Assembly: GCF_003343245.1 (NCBI RefSeq)
Contig: NZ_CP024901.1
Coordinates: forward strand, 3,720,001 to 3,784,000
Reading direction: 5' to 3'
DNA from: Photorhabdus laumondii subsp. laumondii
GTDB lineage: Bacteria; Pseudomonadota; Gammaproteobacteria; Enterobacterales; Enterobacteriaceae
Length of the DNA stretch: 64,000 bases
Shown: positions 20,224 to 30,758 of the stretch, piece by piece
Numbering within the stretch: position 1 is the stretch's first letter
Layout of the letters: the number at the start of each line of letters is the position of its first letter
Translations under genes and position numbers: made by a program
Notes under the pieces: generated by a model
Told to the model about the DNA's origin: nothing
Seen by the model: only the letters and a program-made list of their open reading frames with translations
Databases searched by the model: none

Positions 20224-20887
20224 CTTTCTGACGCTCCAGACGATAGCCTAATCCCCGTAATGTACTGATCCCCACATTACTGCCTGATAATTTTTTCCGA
20301 ATCCGGTGCACATAAAGTTCAATACTTTGTGGATTCGCTTCATCTGACAGTGCAAATACCTGTTCAAAGAGCTGTTGTTTAGAAACAGGCCTCCCCCGAC
20401 GATGGAACAATGTTGTCAAAACCGAAAGTTCCCTTGGTGTCAAAGCCAATGGCTCATCGTTCAGAACAAAGTAACCATCATCCTGATAAACAAGGGAGCC
20501 GAATGTCAGCGTCTCCTGTAGAACACCTGCACTACGACGAAGTAATGCCCGGATACGTGCTTCCAATTCCTGTAAATCAAAAGGTTTCGTCAGATAATCA
20601 TCGGCACCAGAATTAAGCCCTTTCACTCGCTCAGAAACATCAGTTTTCGCCGTTAATAATAATACCGGCAAATTTTGCCCACGCTTACGCAAACGAACTA
20701 ATAGAGAAAGCCCATCCAACCTAGGCAAAGAAACATCCAGAATCAATAATGCATAGTTTTCTGTCTGTAATAATTGATCAGCAACTATACCATCACTAGC
20801 AACATCTACGGCAAATCCTGAACTACTCAGTGCTTTTTGCAGCCAATGCAATAATTCAGGGTGGTCTTCCACTAAAAGTAAACGCAT
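20210..20887 (-). CDS. tctD: Response regulator TctD (OmpR/PhoB type)
   Basis: 225 aa. Receiver domain (1-115) with the phospho-acceptor Asp in LLILDVSLPRLDGL and the conserved Lys in DYLTKPFDLQEL. A C-terminal winged helix (about 125-220) contains LTPRELSVLTTL and IELYVHRIRKKL. It should activate the tctCBA transporter genes encoded about 1.5 kb away on the other strand. In Salmonella the regulator and transporter operons are directly divergent; here ERIC elements and a lipoprotein gene separate them. Confidence 0.92.
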   Translation of the reverse strand: MRLLLVEDHPELLHWLQKALSSSGFAVDVASDGIVADQLLQTENYALLILDVSLPRLDGLSLLVRLRKRGQNLPVLLLTAKTDVSERVKGLNSGADDYLTKPFDLQELEARIRALLRRSAGVLQETLTFGSLVYQDDGYFVLNDEPLALTPRELSVLTTLFHRRGRPVSKQQLFEQVFALSDEANPQSIELYVHRIRKKLSGSNVGISTLRGLGYRLERQKDDMV

Positions 20888-20912
20888 ATTTTCAATATCT
20901 AATCGATTAATA

Positions 20913-21036
20913 TATACCCGTTATCTTTCAAGTTGCCTCTTTGTTGGCTGCACTCACCCCCGGTCACATCGTTATCTATGCTCCCGGGGATTCGCTCCCT
21001 TGCCGTCGCGATCCATCTTGAAATCCATTGGGTATA
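20913..21036 (-). repeat. ERIC element (124 bp, small internal deletion)
   Basis: TATACCCGTTATC...CCATTGGGTATA. The usual CACTCGCTCACCCC segment is shortened to CACTCACCCCC. It starts 25 bp upstream of tctD and is followed 33 bp later by a second ERIC in the same orientation. Confidence 0.93.
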
Positions 21037-21069
21037 AATATAATTACAGATATAACTATATTTCCAGTT

Positions 21070-21196
21070 TATACCCGTTATCTTTCAAATTGCCTCTTTG
21101 TTGGCTGCACTCGCTCACCCCGGTCACATAGTTATCCATGCTCTCGGGGATTCGCTCCCTTGCCGTCGCGATGCATCTTGAAATCCATAGGGTATA
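21070..21196 (-). repeat. ERIC element (full length, 127 bp)
   Basis: Second member of a close ERIC pair, same orientation as the copy ending at 21036. Standard ends TATACCCGTTATC and CCATAGGGTATA. Confidence 0.94.
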
Positions 21197-21339
21197 TCGC
21201 CACACCTATTTTTCTGAAAAATAGTCAGACACTAACTCAATTCAACTTAATTCCATTTTCATGCCAAAATACTTCGCTATAAATAACAGGGTATTTTGCC
21301 ATACCAAATTAAGTAATAGATCTCTATTACCGCTTCCAT

Positions 21340-21996
21340 TTACTCAGATATTGCCATGAGCACAGGAGTAAAATCAAAACGTTCATCCAATGCAGACGCC
21401 ACAGAGACATTAGACAAAGTGAGTTTTATTTCACTACCTACTTTTAAACTAAAATTCGATATCACCATCGGCTCTTTATCATTAAGGAATGCGGATAAAC
21501 CCGTCATTTTTAAAACTTCACCAGTATCATTCTTAATATTAATTGAAATTTTGGTCTTTGATGCCATTGAACTATCTATCTGGTTAATTTTCTCCTTTAT
21601 CGCTTTTGGTACGCTTATCACCAAGATATCTGCGCCATTACCATAAAGATGAATGCCCTTAGTAGAACCAGTTATACTTGAATTCCCTACACTCACAGGA
21701 ACTTTAAAGTGAGCAAACGAATCCATACTTTTTCTAAAACATTCCACGTATTCCGCATTGGCAAAAATAGCCGGTACTTTTTCTTGAGTGTCTAACAATG
21801 ATTTTGATGATTGTCTGGAATCTTTATAATCACCACAGGCACTGACTTCAACTAACAAATCAGATGTCACCGTTTTAACTTGTTCAGATAACAGTTGGTT
21901 AACAGATACCGAAGTACTGAGTTCTGTTTTACATCCCGCCAAAGTAAAAGCCATAGCACTACCCATAGCACTGCAAAGAATCAATTTTCTCATCAT
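21340..21996 (-). CDS. Hypothetical lipoprotein between the two tct operons
   Basis: 218 aa (217 if the second Met is used). It begins with a lipoprotein signal peptide (MRKLILCSAMGSAMAFTLAGC, lipobox LAGC, no Asp at +2, so probably outer-membrane bound). The mature part is beta-rich, with two further Cys (in SACGDY and EYVECFR) that could form a disulfide, and a C-terminal KISINIKNDTGEVLKM segment. It resembles small lipoproteins of unknown function (DUF7424-like style), but the assignment is uncertain. It is not obviously part of the tricarboxylate system. Confidence 0.7.
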   Translation of the reverse strand: MMRKLILCSAMGSAMAFTLAGCKTELSTSVSVNQLLSEQVKTVTSDLLVEVSACGDYKDSRQSSKSLLDTQEKVPAIFANAEYVECFRKSMDSFAHFKVPVSVGNSSITGSTKGIHLYGNGADILVISVPKAIKEKINQIDSSMASKTKISINIKNDTGEVLKMTGLSAFLNDKEPMVISNFSLKVGSEIKLTLSNVSVASALDERFDFTPVLMAISE

Positions 21997-22372
21997 TTCC
22001 TCAATTCAGACTTCCTCAAGATAAAGTCTGATTATATTCAATAAATTTTCCATTTAATTTGACACATTGCATAAATAAATAATTACCATTTGCATAATAC
22101 CTCCTTAGTCGAATGTAAAGTTACCGCGAGTAAAACAGAACAACATCAAAACTACGAGAAACTTACAACAAACCAAAACAAAAAAGGAAGCCTGTAGCCA
22201 TTTGTAAACTCATTAATGCGAAACGCTACGCAAATTTAAGCGATTGAAATCACATATCAACAACTTTTCTTGTTACTGAAAGGTAAATGAAAGGTTTTGT
22301 TATTACTAATTAAGCCAACCAGGTCTGTTTGTAGTGATTATATCTTACAAGGGTATTGATGAGAGCAAACAA
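21997..22372. other. Intergenic promoter region of tctCBA and the lipoprotein gene
   Basis: About 375 bp, AT-rich, between two divergent genes; it must hold both promoters and any TctD site. I cannot point to a clear TctD binding motif by eye. Confidence 0.4.
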
Positions 22373-23353
22373 ATGAAAACTATAACGATCAAGATGTTAG
22401 CGGCAACCGCTTTACTATTTGGCACAAGTAGTGTTTTTGCTGCCAGTGCACCTAACCGGACCGAATGTATTGCCCCTGCAAAACCGGGTGGCGGGTTCGA
22501 CCTGACCTGCAAGCTGGTCCAAGTTTCACTACTGGATACGAAAGAGATCAGCAAGCCTATGCGTGTCACTTTTATGCCCGGTGGTGTTGGTGCTGTCGCT
22601 TACAATGCTATCGTCGCACAGCGACCTACTGAAGCAGGAACCATTGTCGCCTTTTCTGGCGGCTCTCTACTCAATTTGTCTCAGGGAAAATTTGGTCGCT
22701 ATAACGTTAACGATGTTCGCTGGCTGGCAAGTGTTGGTACTGATTATGGAATGATCGCTGTCCGTGCCGATTCACCTTACCGTACCCTGAACGATTTGAT
22801 GAATGCTTTTAAGGATAATCCCAGCAGCATTGTATTTGGTGCCGGCGCTTCTATCGGTAGTCAGGACTGGATGAAAACCGCACTGCTGGCAAAAGAGGTT
22901 GGAATTGATCCTCACAAAATGCGTTATGTCGCTTTTGAGGGAGGAGGTGAACCTATCACCGCCCTGCTGGGTAATCATATTCAGGCGGTTTCCGGTGATC
23001 TGAGCGAGATGGTACCTTATCTGAATGGAGACAAAATCCGGGTTCTGGCTGTTTATGCAGATAAACGACTGGATGGTGATTTAGCCAATATTCCTACTGC
23101 CAAAGAGCAAGGTTATGACCTGATATGGCCAATTATCCGTGGATTTTACATGGGACCAAAAGTTTCTGACGAAGAGTATCAATGGTGGGTTGATGCTTTT
23201 AATAAACTACAACAAACAGATGCTTTTAAAAAACAACGTGATATCCGTGGGTTATTTGAATTCAACATGACCGGCAAAGAGTTGGACAGCTATGTGAAAA
23301 AACAGGTTGAACAATATCGTGAACAAGCCAGAGCTTTTGGTTTAGCCAAATAA
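22373..23353 (+). CDS. tctC: Periplasmic tricarboxylate-binding protein TctC
   Basis: 326 aa. A Sec signal peptide (MKTITIKMLAATALLFGTSSVFA) precedes the mature Bug/TctC receptor, with ECIAPAKPGGGFDLTCK as the family's ligand-loop region and AVSGDLSEMVPYL further on. It captures citrate-like tricarboxylates for the TctAB permease. The ATG at 22373 after GAGAG is preferred over an upstream frame start at 22334 because it opens the signal peptide directly. First gene of tctCBA; tctB starts 13 bp later. Confidence 0.93.
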   Translation: MKTITIKMLAATALLFGTSSVFAASAPNRTECIAPAKPGGGFDLTCKLVQVSLLDTKEISKPMRVTFMPGGVGAVAYNAIVAQRPTEAGTIVAFSGGSLLNLSQGKFGRYNVNDVRWLASVGTDYGMIAVRADSPYRTLNDLMNAFKDNPSSIVFGAGASIGSQDWMKTALLAKEVGIDPHKMRYVAFEGGGEPITALLGNHIQAVSGDLSEMVPYLNGDKIRVLAVYADKRLDGDLANIPTAKEQGYDLIWPIIRGFYMGPKVSDEEYQWWVDAFNKLQQTDAFKKQRDIRGLFEFNMTGKELDSYVKKQVEQYREQARAFGLAK

Positions 23354-23366
23354 CAGAGTCATCATC

Positions 23367-23798
23367 ATGAACGATCGTATCTTTGCTACTATCTGGTTAG
23401 TACTCTGTGCCATTGGGATAGTTATTGGTTGGGGAATTCAGAGCGAATACACTTATGAACCTCTGGGGCCCAGACCTTTCCCAATGATCATTCTGTCTCT
23501 GATGGCACTCTGTGCTTTACTACTACTTTTCAAAAAACCAGAGCAGAGCAATTGGCCTAGTGCCCCCGTTATCCGTCGCCTAATGCTGTTGATTCTCTCT
23601 TTGGTTATTTATGGTTGGTCATTCGAGTGGCTTGGTTTTCCTCTGGCTACAGCGCTGCTGACATTCAGTGTCGCGCTGTTGTTTAACGCAACACTGCCTG
23701 CCGCAATCATTTCCGGGGTGTTCCTTGGCGTCACATTATATTTCGCCTTTGACCGCTTACTTGACGTAACCCTGCCTCTCGGTAGCTGGCTCAACTGA
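23367..23798 (+). CDS. tctB: Tripartite tricarboxylate transporter small membrane subunit TctB
   Basis: 143 aa, four predicted membrane helices (about 5-25, 36-54, 70-88 and 105-128) and the LGPRPFPMIILSLM segment typical of TctB. It works with TctA as the membrane part of a secondary, sodium- or proton-driven tricarboxylate carrier. Middle gene of tctCBA. Confidence 0.92.
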   Translation: MNDRIFATIWLVLCAIGIVIGWGIQSEYTYEPLGPRPFPMIILSLMALCALLLLFKKPEQSNWPSAPVIRRLMLLILSLVIYGWSFEWLGFPLATALLTFSVALLFNATLPAAIISGVFLGVTLYFAFDRLLDVTLPLGSWLN

Positions 23799-23808
23799 CG
23801 GAGAATTT

Positions 23809-25329
23809 ATGGAAACCTGGATGTATCTCAGTCAAGGGTTTGAGGTTGCAATGGTGCCGCAAAACCTGATTATTGCTTTAATTGGCTGTTTTGTCGGTAC
23901 GATTGTTGGGCTGTTACCGGGGCTTGGGCCAATTAATGGTGTCGCGATTCTGCTGCCACTGGCTTTCGCTTTAAAACTGCCTGCTGAATCTGCCCTGATC
24001 TTATTGGCAACTGTTTATATCGGTTGTGAGTATGGTGGGCGTATATCATCGATTCTGCTGAATGTTCCCGGTGATGCCGCTGCCATTATGACCGCATTAG
24101 ATGGTTATCCGATGGCCAAACAGGGCCGTGCAGGTGTGGCGCTATCTATTTCCGCGGTAAGTTCTTTCTGTGGTTCTTTGCTGGCAATTTTCGGCATTAT
24201 TTTGTTTGCACCATTACTGGCGCAGTGGTCACTGGCTTTCGGCCCTGCTGAATATTTTGCACTTATGGTTTTTGCTATTGCTTGTCTGGGTAGCATGATG
24301 AGCCAGAATCCGCTGAAATCACTATTAGCAGCATTAATAGGATTGGGTCTGGCAACTGTCGGAGTAGACGCCAACACCGGGGTTTATCGTTTTACTTTCG
24401 ACAACGTTCATCTGTCAGATGGCATTCAATTTATTGTTGTGGTAATAGGTCTGTTTTCTGTCAGCGAAATTTTGCTGATGTTAGAGAGTACCTCGGCCGG
24501 CAAAACCATTATCCGCAAAACAGGCCGTCTGCTGTTCAATCGCAAGGAAGCGGCTGAATGCGCTATGCCAACGCTTAGATCATCCTTTATCGGTTTCTTT
24601 GTCGGTATTTTGCCTGGTGCAGGAGCGACTATTGCCAGCGCAATTACCTACATGACTGAGAAGAAGCTCAGTGGGAATAGCGATTCATTTGGTAAAGGTG
24701 ATATTCGCGGCGTAGCAGCACCAGAAGCGGCTAATAATGCTTCGGCCTGTGGCTCCTTTATTCCAATGCTAACATTAGGCGTGCCAGGTTCAGGTACCAC
24801 TGCCGTTATGATGGGGGCATTAACGCTCTATAATATTACGCCTGGGCCGGGAATGTTCACTGAACAACCGGATATCGTCTGGGGGTTAATTGCGGCTTTA
24901 TTGATTGCCAATATTATCCTACTGATTATGAATATCCCAATGATAGGTCTATTTACACGGATGCTCACTATCCCACTCTGGTTCCTTGTTCCAGCGATTG
25001 CTACTGTTTCAGCGGTTGGTGTATATGCCATACACAGTACGACATTTGATCTTCTGTTGATGGTAGGATTGGGTATTTTTGGCTACATTCTGAGAAAGAT
25101 GAATTTCCCGATGTCGCCATTAATCCTCGGTTTCGTATTGGGAGAAATGCTGGAACAAAATTTACGTCGCGCACTTTCTATTAGTAATGGAGAATTTGGC
25201 ATTCTGTGGAGCAGCACAATTACTCAGAGTTTATTGATACTAGCAGCTCTGGTTCTGATTATTCCACCAATATTACGAATTATCCGTAAGCGCCGTATTC
25301 AGCAAATGGCTACTGAAAATAAAACGTAA
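23809..25329 (+). CDS. tctA: Tripartite tricarboxylate transporter large membrane subunit TctA
   Basis: 506 aa with about 11-12 membrane helices. The family signatures [18 protein letters not shown] near the N-terminus and [21 protein letters not shown] near residue 265 are duplicated re-entrant loops, and [14 protein letters not shown] is also characteristic. It is the pore-forming subunit. The start lies 10 bp after tctB; an ERIC pair follows the stop. Confidence 0.94.
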   Translation: METWMYLSQGFEVAMVPQNLIIALIGCFVGTIVGLLPGLGPINGVAILLPLAFALKLPAESALILLATVYIGCEYGGRISSILLNVPGDAAAIMTALDGYPMAKQGRAGVALSISAVSSFCGSLLAIFGIILFAPLLAQWSLAFGPAEYFALMVFAIACLGSMMSQNPLKSLLAALIGLGLATVGVDANTGVYRFTFDNVHLSDGIQFIVVVIGLFSVSEILLMLESTSAGKTIIRKTGRLLFNRKEAAECAMPTLRSSFIGFFVGILPGAGATIASAITYMTEKKLSGNSDSFGKGDIRGVAAPEAANNASACGSFIPMLTLGVPGSGTTAVMMGALTLYNITPGPGMFTEQPDIVWGLIAALLIANIILLIMNIPMIGLFTRMLTIPLWFLVPAIATVSAVGVYAIHSTTFDLLLMVGLGIFGYILRKMNFPMSPLILGFVLGEMLEQNLRRALSISNGEFGILWSSTITQSLLILAALVLIIPPILRIIRKRRIQQMATENKT

Positions 25330-25368
25330 CAAATAAAAGCCTATAATATTACAAGATCATCATTATTA

Positions 25369-25495
25369 TATACCCTATGGATTTCAAGATGCATCGCGGC
25401 GGCAAGGGAGCGAATCCCCGGGAGCATAGATAACTATGTGACCGGGGTGAGTGAGTGCAGCCAACAAAGAGGTAACTTGAAAGATGACGGGTATA
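25369..25495 (+). repeat. ERIC element (full length, 127 bp)
   Basis: Starts TATACCCTATGGATTTC and ends ATGACGGGTATA, in the opposite orientation to the copies near 21 kb. It lies 40 bp after tctA. Confidence 0.95.
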
Positions 25496-25591
25496 AAAAT
25501 ATTATGGGCTTTTCTACCGTAACAGGAATATACTTCCGTATTCACATTATATTTCACACAAAATCAAAATTCAGCAAAACAGGTTTGAATT

Positions 25592-25718
25592 TATACCCTA
25601 TGGATTTCAAGATGGATCGCGACGGCAAGGGAGAGAATCCCCGGGAGCATAGGTAACGATGTGACCGGGGTGACCGAGTGCAGCCAACAAAGAGGCAACT
25701 TGAAAGATAACGGGTATA
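25592..25718 (+). repeat. ERIC element (full length, 127 bp)
   Basis: Second member of a pair with the copy ending at 25495, same orientation, 96 bp apart. Standard ends TATACCCTATGG and ATAACGGGTATA. Confidence 0.95.
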
Positions 25719-25725
25719 CATACAA

Positions 25726-25751
25726 AGGTGACTCGCTGTACGCAGTCACCT
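25726..25751 (-). terminator. Hairpin downstream of fabB
   Basis: AGGTGACT (25726-25733) pairs with AGTCACCT (25744-25751). Read on the minus strand it is followed by TTGTATG, a short T-rich stretch, and lies 65 bp past the fabB stop. Confidence 0.6.
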
Positions 25752-25815
25752 AAGATAAATCAAATAACGACCATTGTTGTTTGGACACGATCGAAACAGT
25801 CTGTGATGAGGGAAA

Positions 25816-27030
25816 TTAAGCTGAATACTTGCTCATCACCAAAGAAGCATTAGTACCACCGAAACCAAAACTATTGGACATCACGGTATTCAATTTTTGC
25901 TCAGTAGGTTTAGTGATGATATTCATGCCTACCGCTTTATCATCAAGAGCTTCAATGTTAATACTTGGTGCAATAAAACCATGCTCTAACATCAGTAGGC
26001 TATAAATTGCTTCGTGTACACCAGCAGCACCCAGTGAATGGCCGGTCATCGCTTTTGTTGCAGAAATTGCCGGTGTTGTATCACCAAAGACTTCCCTGAT
26101 CGCCTCCAACTCTTTCACATCACCCGCAGGAGTAGATGTACCATGCGTGTTCACATAATCAATGGAACCTTTCACATCTTGCAGTGCCATATTCATACAA
26201 CGAACCGCACCTTCGCCAGATGGAACAACCATATCTGCGCCATCAGAGGTTGCTCCATAACCAACAATTTCAGCGTATATGTGTGCGCCGCGTGCCAATG
26301 CATGCTCTAATTCTTCCACAACAACAATACCGCCGCCACCAGCAATAACAAAACCATCACGGCTCTTATCGTAAGTACGGGACGCCTTTTCTGGCATTTC
26401 GTTGTATTTCGTTGAAAGTGCACCCATTGCATCAAATTCACAACTCATTTCCCAGCAGAGTTCTTCACCACCACCAGCAAAAACAATATCCTGTTTTCCT
26501 AACTGAATAAGTTCAGCCGCATGACCTATGCAATGGGCAGAAGTAGAACATGCAGAACTGATAGAGTAGTTTACCCCTTTGATTTTAAAGGGAGTTGCAA
26601 GGCAAGCTGACACACCGGAAGCCATTGAGCGGGTTACCATATAAGGCCCCACACCACGCAAACCACGAGTACGCATCCCATCAGCACCCGCAACCTGGTT
26701 ATGCGGGGAACCACCCCCAGAACCCACTACCAATCCGCTACGAATATTAGAAACCTGATCATCAGCCAGGCCAGAATCTTTAATTGCCTCTTCCATCGCC
26801 AGATAAGCATAAACAGAGGCATCGCTCATGAAGCGCTGAATTTTTCGGTCTATTAATCCGGAGGTATCCAGCTTTACATTACCCCAGACATGGCTTCTCA
26901 TTCCTATCTCTTTGAATTTTTCAGAAAAAGTTATCCCGGAGCGGCCTTCTTTCAGAGATGCCAGTACTTCTTTCTGATTATTACCAATGCTGGAGACAAT
27001 ACCCAAGCCAGTGATCACTACGCGCTTCAT
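25816..27030 (-). CDS. fabB: 3-oxoacyl-ACP synthase I FabB
   Basis: 404 aa. Elongating condensing enzyme needed for unsaturated fatty acids. The catalytic Cys is in [14 protein letters not shown], and the two His are in [13 protein letters not shown] and [13 protein letters not shown]. The ATG at 27030 ([14 protein letters not shown]) follows GAGG; an in-frame ATG four codons upstream is not needed. A FabR-like palindrome lies about 60 bp upstream. Confidence 0.96.
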   Translation of the reverse strand: MKRVVITGLGIVSSIGNNQKEVLASLKEGRSGITFSEKFKEIGMRSHVWGNVKLDTSGLIDRKIQRFMSDASVYAYLAMEEAIKDSGLADDQVSNIRSGLVVGSGGGSPHNQVAGADGMRTRGLRGVGPYMVTRSMASGVSACLATPFKIKGVNYSISSACSTSAHCIGHAAELIQLGKQDIVFAGGGEELCWEMSCEFDAMGALSTKYNEMPEKASRTYDKSRDGFVIAGGGGIVVVEELEHALARGAHIYAEIVGYGATSDGADMVVPSGEGAVRCMNMALQDVKGSIDYVNTHGTSTPAGDVKELEAIREVFGDTTPAISATKAMTGHSLGAAGVHEAIYSLLMLEHGFIAPSINIEALDDKAVGMNIITKPTEQKLNTVMSNSFGFGGTNASLVMSKYSA

Positions 27031-27090
27031 TAAATACCTCATTAAATGTGTTTATCTGCGGGATTTCTATCTATAGCTATGTAGCACTTT

Positions 27091-27108
27091 AGCGTACACT
27101 TGTACGCT
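27091..27108 (-). promoter_or_regulatory. FabR-like operator upstream of fabB
   Basis: AGCGTACACTTGTACGCT is an 18-bp palindrome, imperfect only at the centre, matching the known AGCGTACA-type FabR site of fabA/fabB promoters. It lies 61-78 bp before the fabB start, a position consistent with repression of unsaturated fatty-acid synthesis. Confidence 0.85.
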
Positions 27109-27767
27109 GAACAAGTCCGATCAGGATAAAATTACGAATAAAAATTCATCTCTCTAAAAATCCCAATATGTTTTCACGTCAAAATGACTGTTAACTCTCA
27201 TAGAATACAGTAAAAAAAATTCAGATTTTAATAGATAAAAATAAATTTCAGATAGGAATTATGTTGGTAAACAATAAGATCAAAAAAACACTCTTAATTT
27301 CCATCAAAAATTTATGTTAAGGATAATAATATCAATGCAATACACATGAACTTGTCAAGCATCCGAATAATGATTAGTAGACTTATATTTATATAGAGGT
27401 TGCTATACTTGCCATTTTTATTAAATTTCTTGCTAATTAGAAACAAATTTAATAACTAAGAATAATAAGGATGAATAAAATTTTTATGAAATGAATCAAT
27501 CCCTATGTTATATTACTGACTGAATTACGGAAAATACTCAAGATTATAGCAACAAATGTTTTAGAACAAAAAATTTTCCAACTTTATCAACTGATAAAGC
27601 CATTATTCACACAAAAATGATGGTAATAATGACCCCTGCTTCTTCCAATAACCGTACACACCGCAAGCAAGGCTCAACACTTTTCCACCCTTTTCTTCTG
27701 TCAGGTGGTACATCAACCCCAACCTCGCTAAAATCGCATTATTATCAGCAATATTACAGGCATTACC
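27109..27767. other. AT-rich fabB-mnmC intergenic region
   Basis: More than 650 bp of AT-rich sequence with no gene I can support. It carries the mnmC promoter. An internal plus-strand frame at 27617-27811 overlaps the mnmC start in another frame and looks like chance. Confidence 0.45.
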
Positions 27768-29810
27768 GTGAAAAATTCTGCTATTTGTACCGCAACCTTA
27801 AGTTGGAATGATCAAGGTACTCCGATTTCAACACAGTTTGATGACGTTTACTTCTCAAATCAGGATGGACTGGAAGAAACCCGTTATGTATTTCTCAACG
27901 GTAACTGCTTCCCCCAACGATTCTGCACCCATTCCCGTTCTAGTTGTGTAATCGCAGAAACCGGTTTCGGAACAGGATTAAATTTTCTGACGCTCTGGCA
28001 AGCATTTGATGCATTTCGACAGCAAAATCCTGATGCGCCATTGAAACGTCTACATTTCATCAGTTTTGAAAAGTATCCACTGAAAACCAACGACTTAAAA
28101 GCCGCGCATCAACGCTGGCCTGAGCTTGAGATTTTTTCACAGCAACTTTACCAGCAATGGCCTCAACCACTGGCAGGCTGCCACCGGTTGATTATGGCAA
28201 ATGGCGCTGTCACATTGGATTTATGGTTTGGTGACGTCAATGATCTATTGCCAACAATGGATTCAAGTCTTCACGGCAAAATAGATGCCTGGTTTTTAGA
28301 CGGCTTTGCACCTGCCAAAAACCCACAAATGTGGAGTGAACAGTTGTTTACTGCAATGGCGCAATTTGCTCATCCAGAAGGCACTTTTGCAACCTTTACT
28401 TCTGCGGGTATCGTCCGTCGTGGTTTACAACAGGCTGGTTTTAATGTCAGTAAAATCAAAGGATTTGGCCGTAAAAGAGAAATGCTGGCCGGAGTTCTGG
28501 CAACTCAGAAGTATCAACCATTACCAGCACCTTGGTTTGCCCGTCCGTCAGCAAGCCACAACGATGATATCGCTATCATCGGCGGCGGGATTGCCGGTAT
28601 TCTTACCGCACTCGCGCTATTGCGTCGTGGAGCACAGGTGACGCTTTATTGTCAGGATGTAGCTCCGGCACAAGGTGCGTCTGGTAATCGCCAAGGAGCA
28701 CTTTACCCGCTACTGAACGGTAGTAATAACGGACTCGAAAAATTCTTTACCTCTGCATTTACCTTTGCCCGCCGCCAATATGAGCAGTTCTCAGCGCAGG
28801 GAATTGATTTCGACCATCAATGGTGTGGTGTCAGCCAGCTTGCTTATGATGAAAAAAGTAGCAAGAAAATTGAGAAAATGCTGGCAACAGAATGGCCGAA
28901 TGAACTCGCCATCGGCATGAATTGTCACCAGTTGAGTGAAAAATGTGGGCTGGATATTCATCACCACGGCATTCACTATCCACAGGGCGGATGGCTATGC
29001 CCGGCAGAACTCACTAAAGCAGCAACAGAGTTGGCACAACAGCAAGGCATGCTCTGTTGCTTCAATCATCAAGTTACTGCGCTTAGCCACAACCAACATG
29101 GCTGGCAATTGCATCTCATGCATCAAGGACAATCGTTAAATGCACAACACAAAACGGTGGTGATTGCCAACGGTCATCATCTACCCCAGTTTGAACAAAC
29201 CGAGAAACTGCCAGTAACTGCTGTGCGTGGTCAAGTCAGTCACATTCCAACCACAACTGACTTGAGCCAATTGCAAAATGTGCTTTGCTACGATGGTTAT
29301 ATGACACCGGCTAATCCAGCCAATCAACACCACTGTATCGGCGCCAGTTATCAGCGTCATCGGCTTGATAATGAATATTCTGAAACAGAACAACAGGAAA
29401 ACCGTGACCGGTTGCTGAAATGTTTATCTGATGCCGAATGGGTAAATCAGGTTGATGTTTCTGCTAAACAATCCCGTCAAGGTATTCGCTGCGTTATCCG
29501 TGATCATATGCCAATGGTGGGAAATGTGCCGGATCTCAATAAAATAATGACAGATTATCAAGATTTACCAGAAAAAATCCGCACAGGGAGCCCCATTACA
29601 GATGCACCCTGTTATTCCAATCTATTTGTTATCGGGGCATTAGGTTCTCGTGGATTATGCTCTGCGCCACTCAGTGCAGAAATTCTTGCCGGGCAGATCT
29701 TTGATGAGCCATTACCACTGGATAATGAAATACTGGCGACCCTTCACCCAAACCGTTTTTGGATCAAAAAACTACTGAAAGGTCGTAAATTGAAAATTGA
29801 AAAGCCATAA
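27768..29810 (+). CDS. mnmC: Bifunctional tRNA wobble-uridine enzyme MnmC
   Basis: 680 aa, with a GTG start (GTGAAAAATTC) that gives the family N-terminus. The N-terminal SAM-dependent methyltransferase half has [14 protein letters not shown] and [14 protein letters not shown]. The C-terminal FAD half has [15 protein letters not shown] and [15 protein letters not shown]. The FAD domain removes the carboxymethyl group from cmnm5s2U and the methylase then forms mnm5s2U at position 34. Full length; convergent with yfcL. Confidence 0.96.
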
Positions 29811-29884
29811 GGAACTGCACCACCAACTATCAGATATTCATATGAATTTGGGTAGTACAGTTCGTTTTCTGCCTCTTAATAAAA

Positions 29885-30166
29885 TTATTGAGTTTTAGCA
29901 TTATCCAATAGGCGCTGCCAGGTATTAAGCACAAGAACCTGATCCGGTGGTGCCAATTCTCCCGCTTTAATTGCAGTTTGGATACTTTCTTCAACACGGT
30001 CATGAAGCTGTTCAGCCGTATGTGCGCCTTCCTGCTCCAATTCTGCTACTGCTAAGGTGAGATGCCCGCGGAGATAACCACCAGCAAACAATTCATCATC
30101 ACTGGCATGATCTACCATGTCATCAATTTGCGCTAAAATACGCGTTTCAAACTCAGCGAGCATCAT
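29885..30166 (-). CDS. yfcL: YfcL family protein
   Basis: 93 aa, acidic, predicted all-helical ([45 protein letters not shown] as two helices). It matches the size and position of E. coli YfcL, next to epmC. The function is unknown. It is the last gene of the prmB-aroC-yfcA-epmC-yfcL run. Confidence 0.88.
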   Translation of the reverse strand: MMLAEFETRILAQIDDMVDHASDDELFAGGYLRGHLTLAVAELEQEGAHTAEQLHDRVEESIQTAIKAGELAPPDQVLVLNTWQRLLDNAKTQ

Positions 30167-30184
30167 TTTTCCTCAAATTCAGTT

Positions 30185-30736
30185 TCATTCTGCGAATATA
30201 TCTTCCGGATAAGGAAAATATTCCGCTTTCAATGGGGGCGTATTGTAGAACGAGTGCAACCCCTGAATAAAGCACTCCGCTCTTGCAGGTATCCCCTGCG
30301 CTAAATAATCCATGATCTGAGCATGAACTTTACGCTGAAAAGCTAATCTGTCAGGTTCAAAATCCCCTTCAAGGTTGTCACAACTAACATTAAACGGAAA
30401 ACCTGCCGCAGTACAAAACAACCAATCAAGTGCTTGTGGTTTAGTTTCTACTTTTTCAAATTCACTTTGCCTCTGTGCATCACGCCCATCCGGGCAATAC
30501 CAGTAACCAAAATCCACTAGTTTACGGCGTTCTTTACCCGCAATGCACCAATGAGCAATTTCATGTAATGCACTGGCGTAGAAACCATGAGCAAACACAA
30601 TCCGGTTATAGGGGACCTCTTCATCTGCCGGCAGGTAAATAGGTTCGTTATCACCTTTAACCAAATGCGTGTTGTATTCGTCACCAAAACGGCGATTAAA
30701 AATATCAATAATTTGTTGATAGTTATGCGTTATCAT
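30185..30736 (-). CDS. epmC: Elongation factor P hydroxylase EpmC (YfcM)
   Basis: 183 aa. It hydroxylates the beta-lysyl-lysine of elongation factor P, the last step of EF-P maturation. The HEIAHWCIAGKERRKLVDFGYWY segment contains the conserved His and Glu residues expected to bind the metal. Length is typical. It lies 18 bp upstream of yfcL, in the usual order. Confidence 0.92.
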   Translation of the reverse strand: MITHNYQQIIDIFNRRFGDEYNTHLVKGDNEPIYLPADEEVPYNRIVFAHGFYASALHEIAHWCIAGKERRKLVDFGYWYCPDGRDAQRQSEFEKVETKPQALDWLFCTAAGFPFNVSCDNLEGDFEPDRLAFQRKVHAQIMDYLAQGIPARAECFIQGLHSFYNTPPLKAEYFPYPEDIFAE

Positions 30737-30758
30737 GAATTAAAAACAAAACCCTGAA

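Noticed and set aside
25438..25656. Small frames beginning MTGVSECSQQRGNLK at several places
   Set aside because: These start inside ERIC elements and are translations of the repeat, not genes.
27617..27811. 64-codon plus-strand frame upstream of mnmC
   Set aside because: It overlaps the mnmC start in another frame, has a low-complexity composition and no recognisable features.
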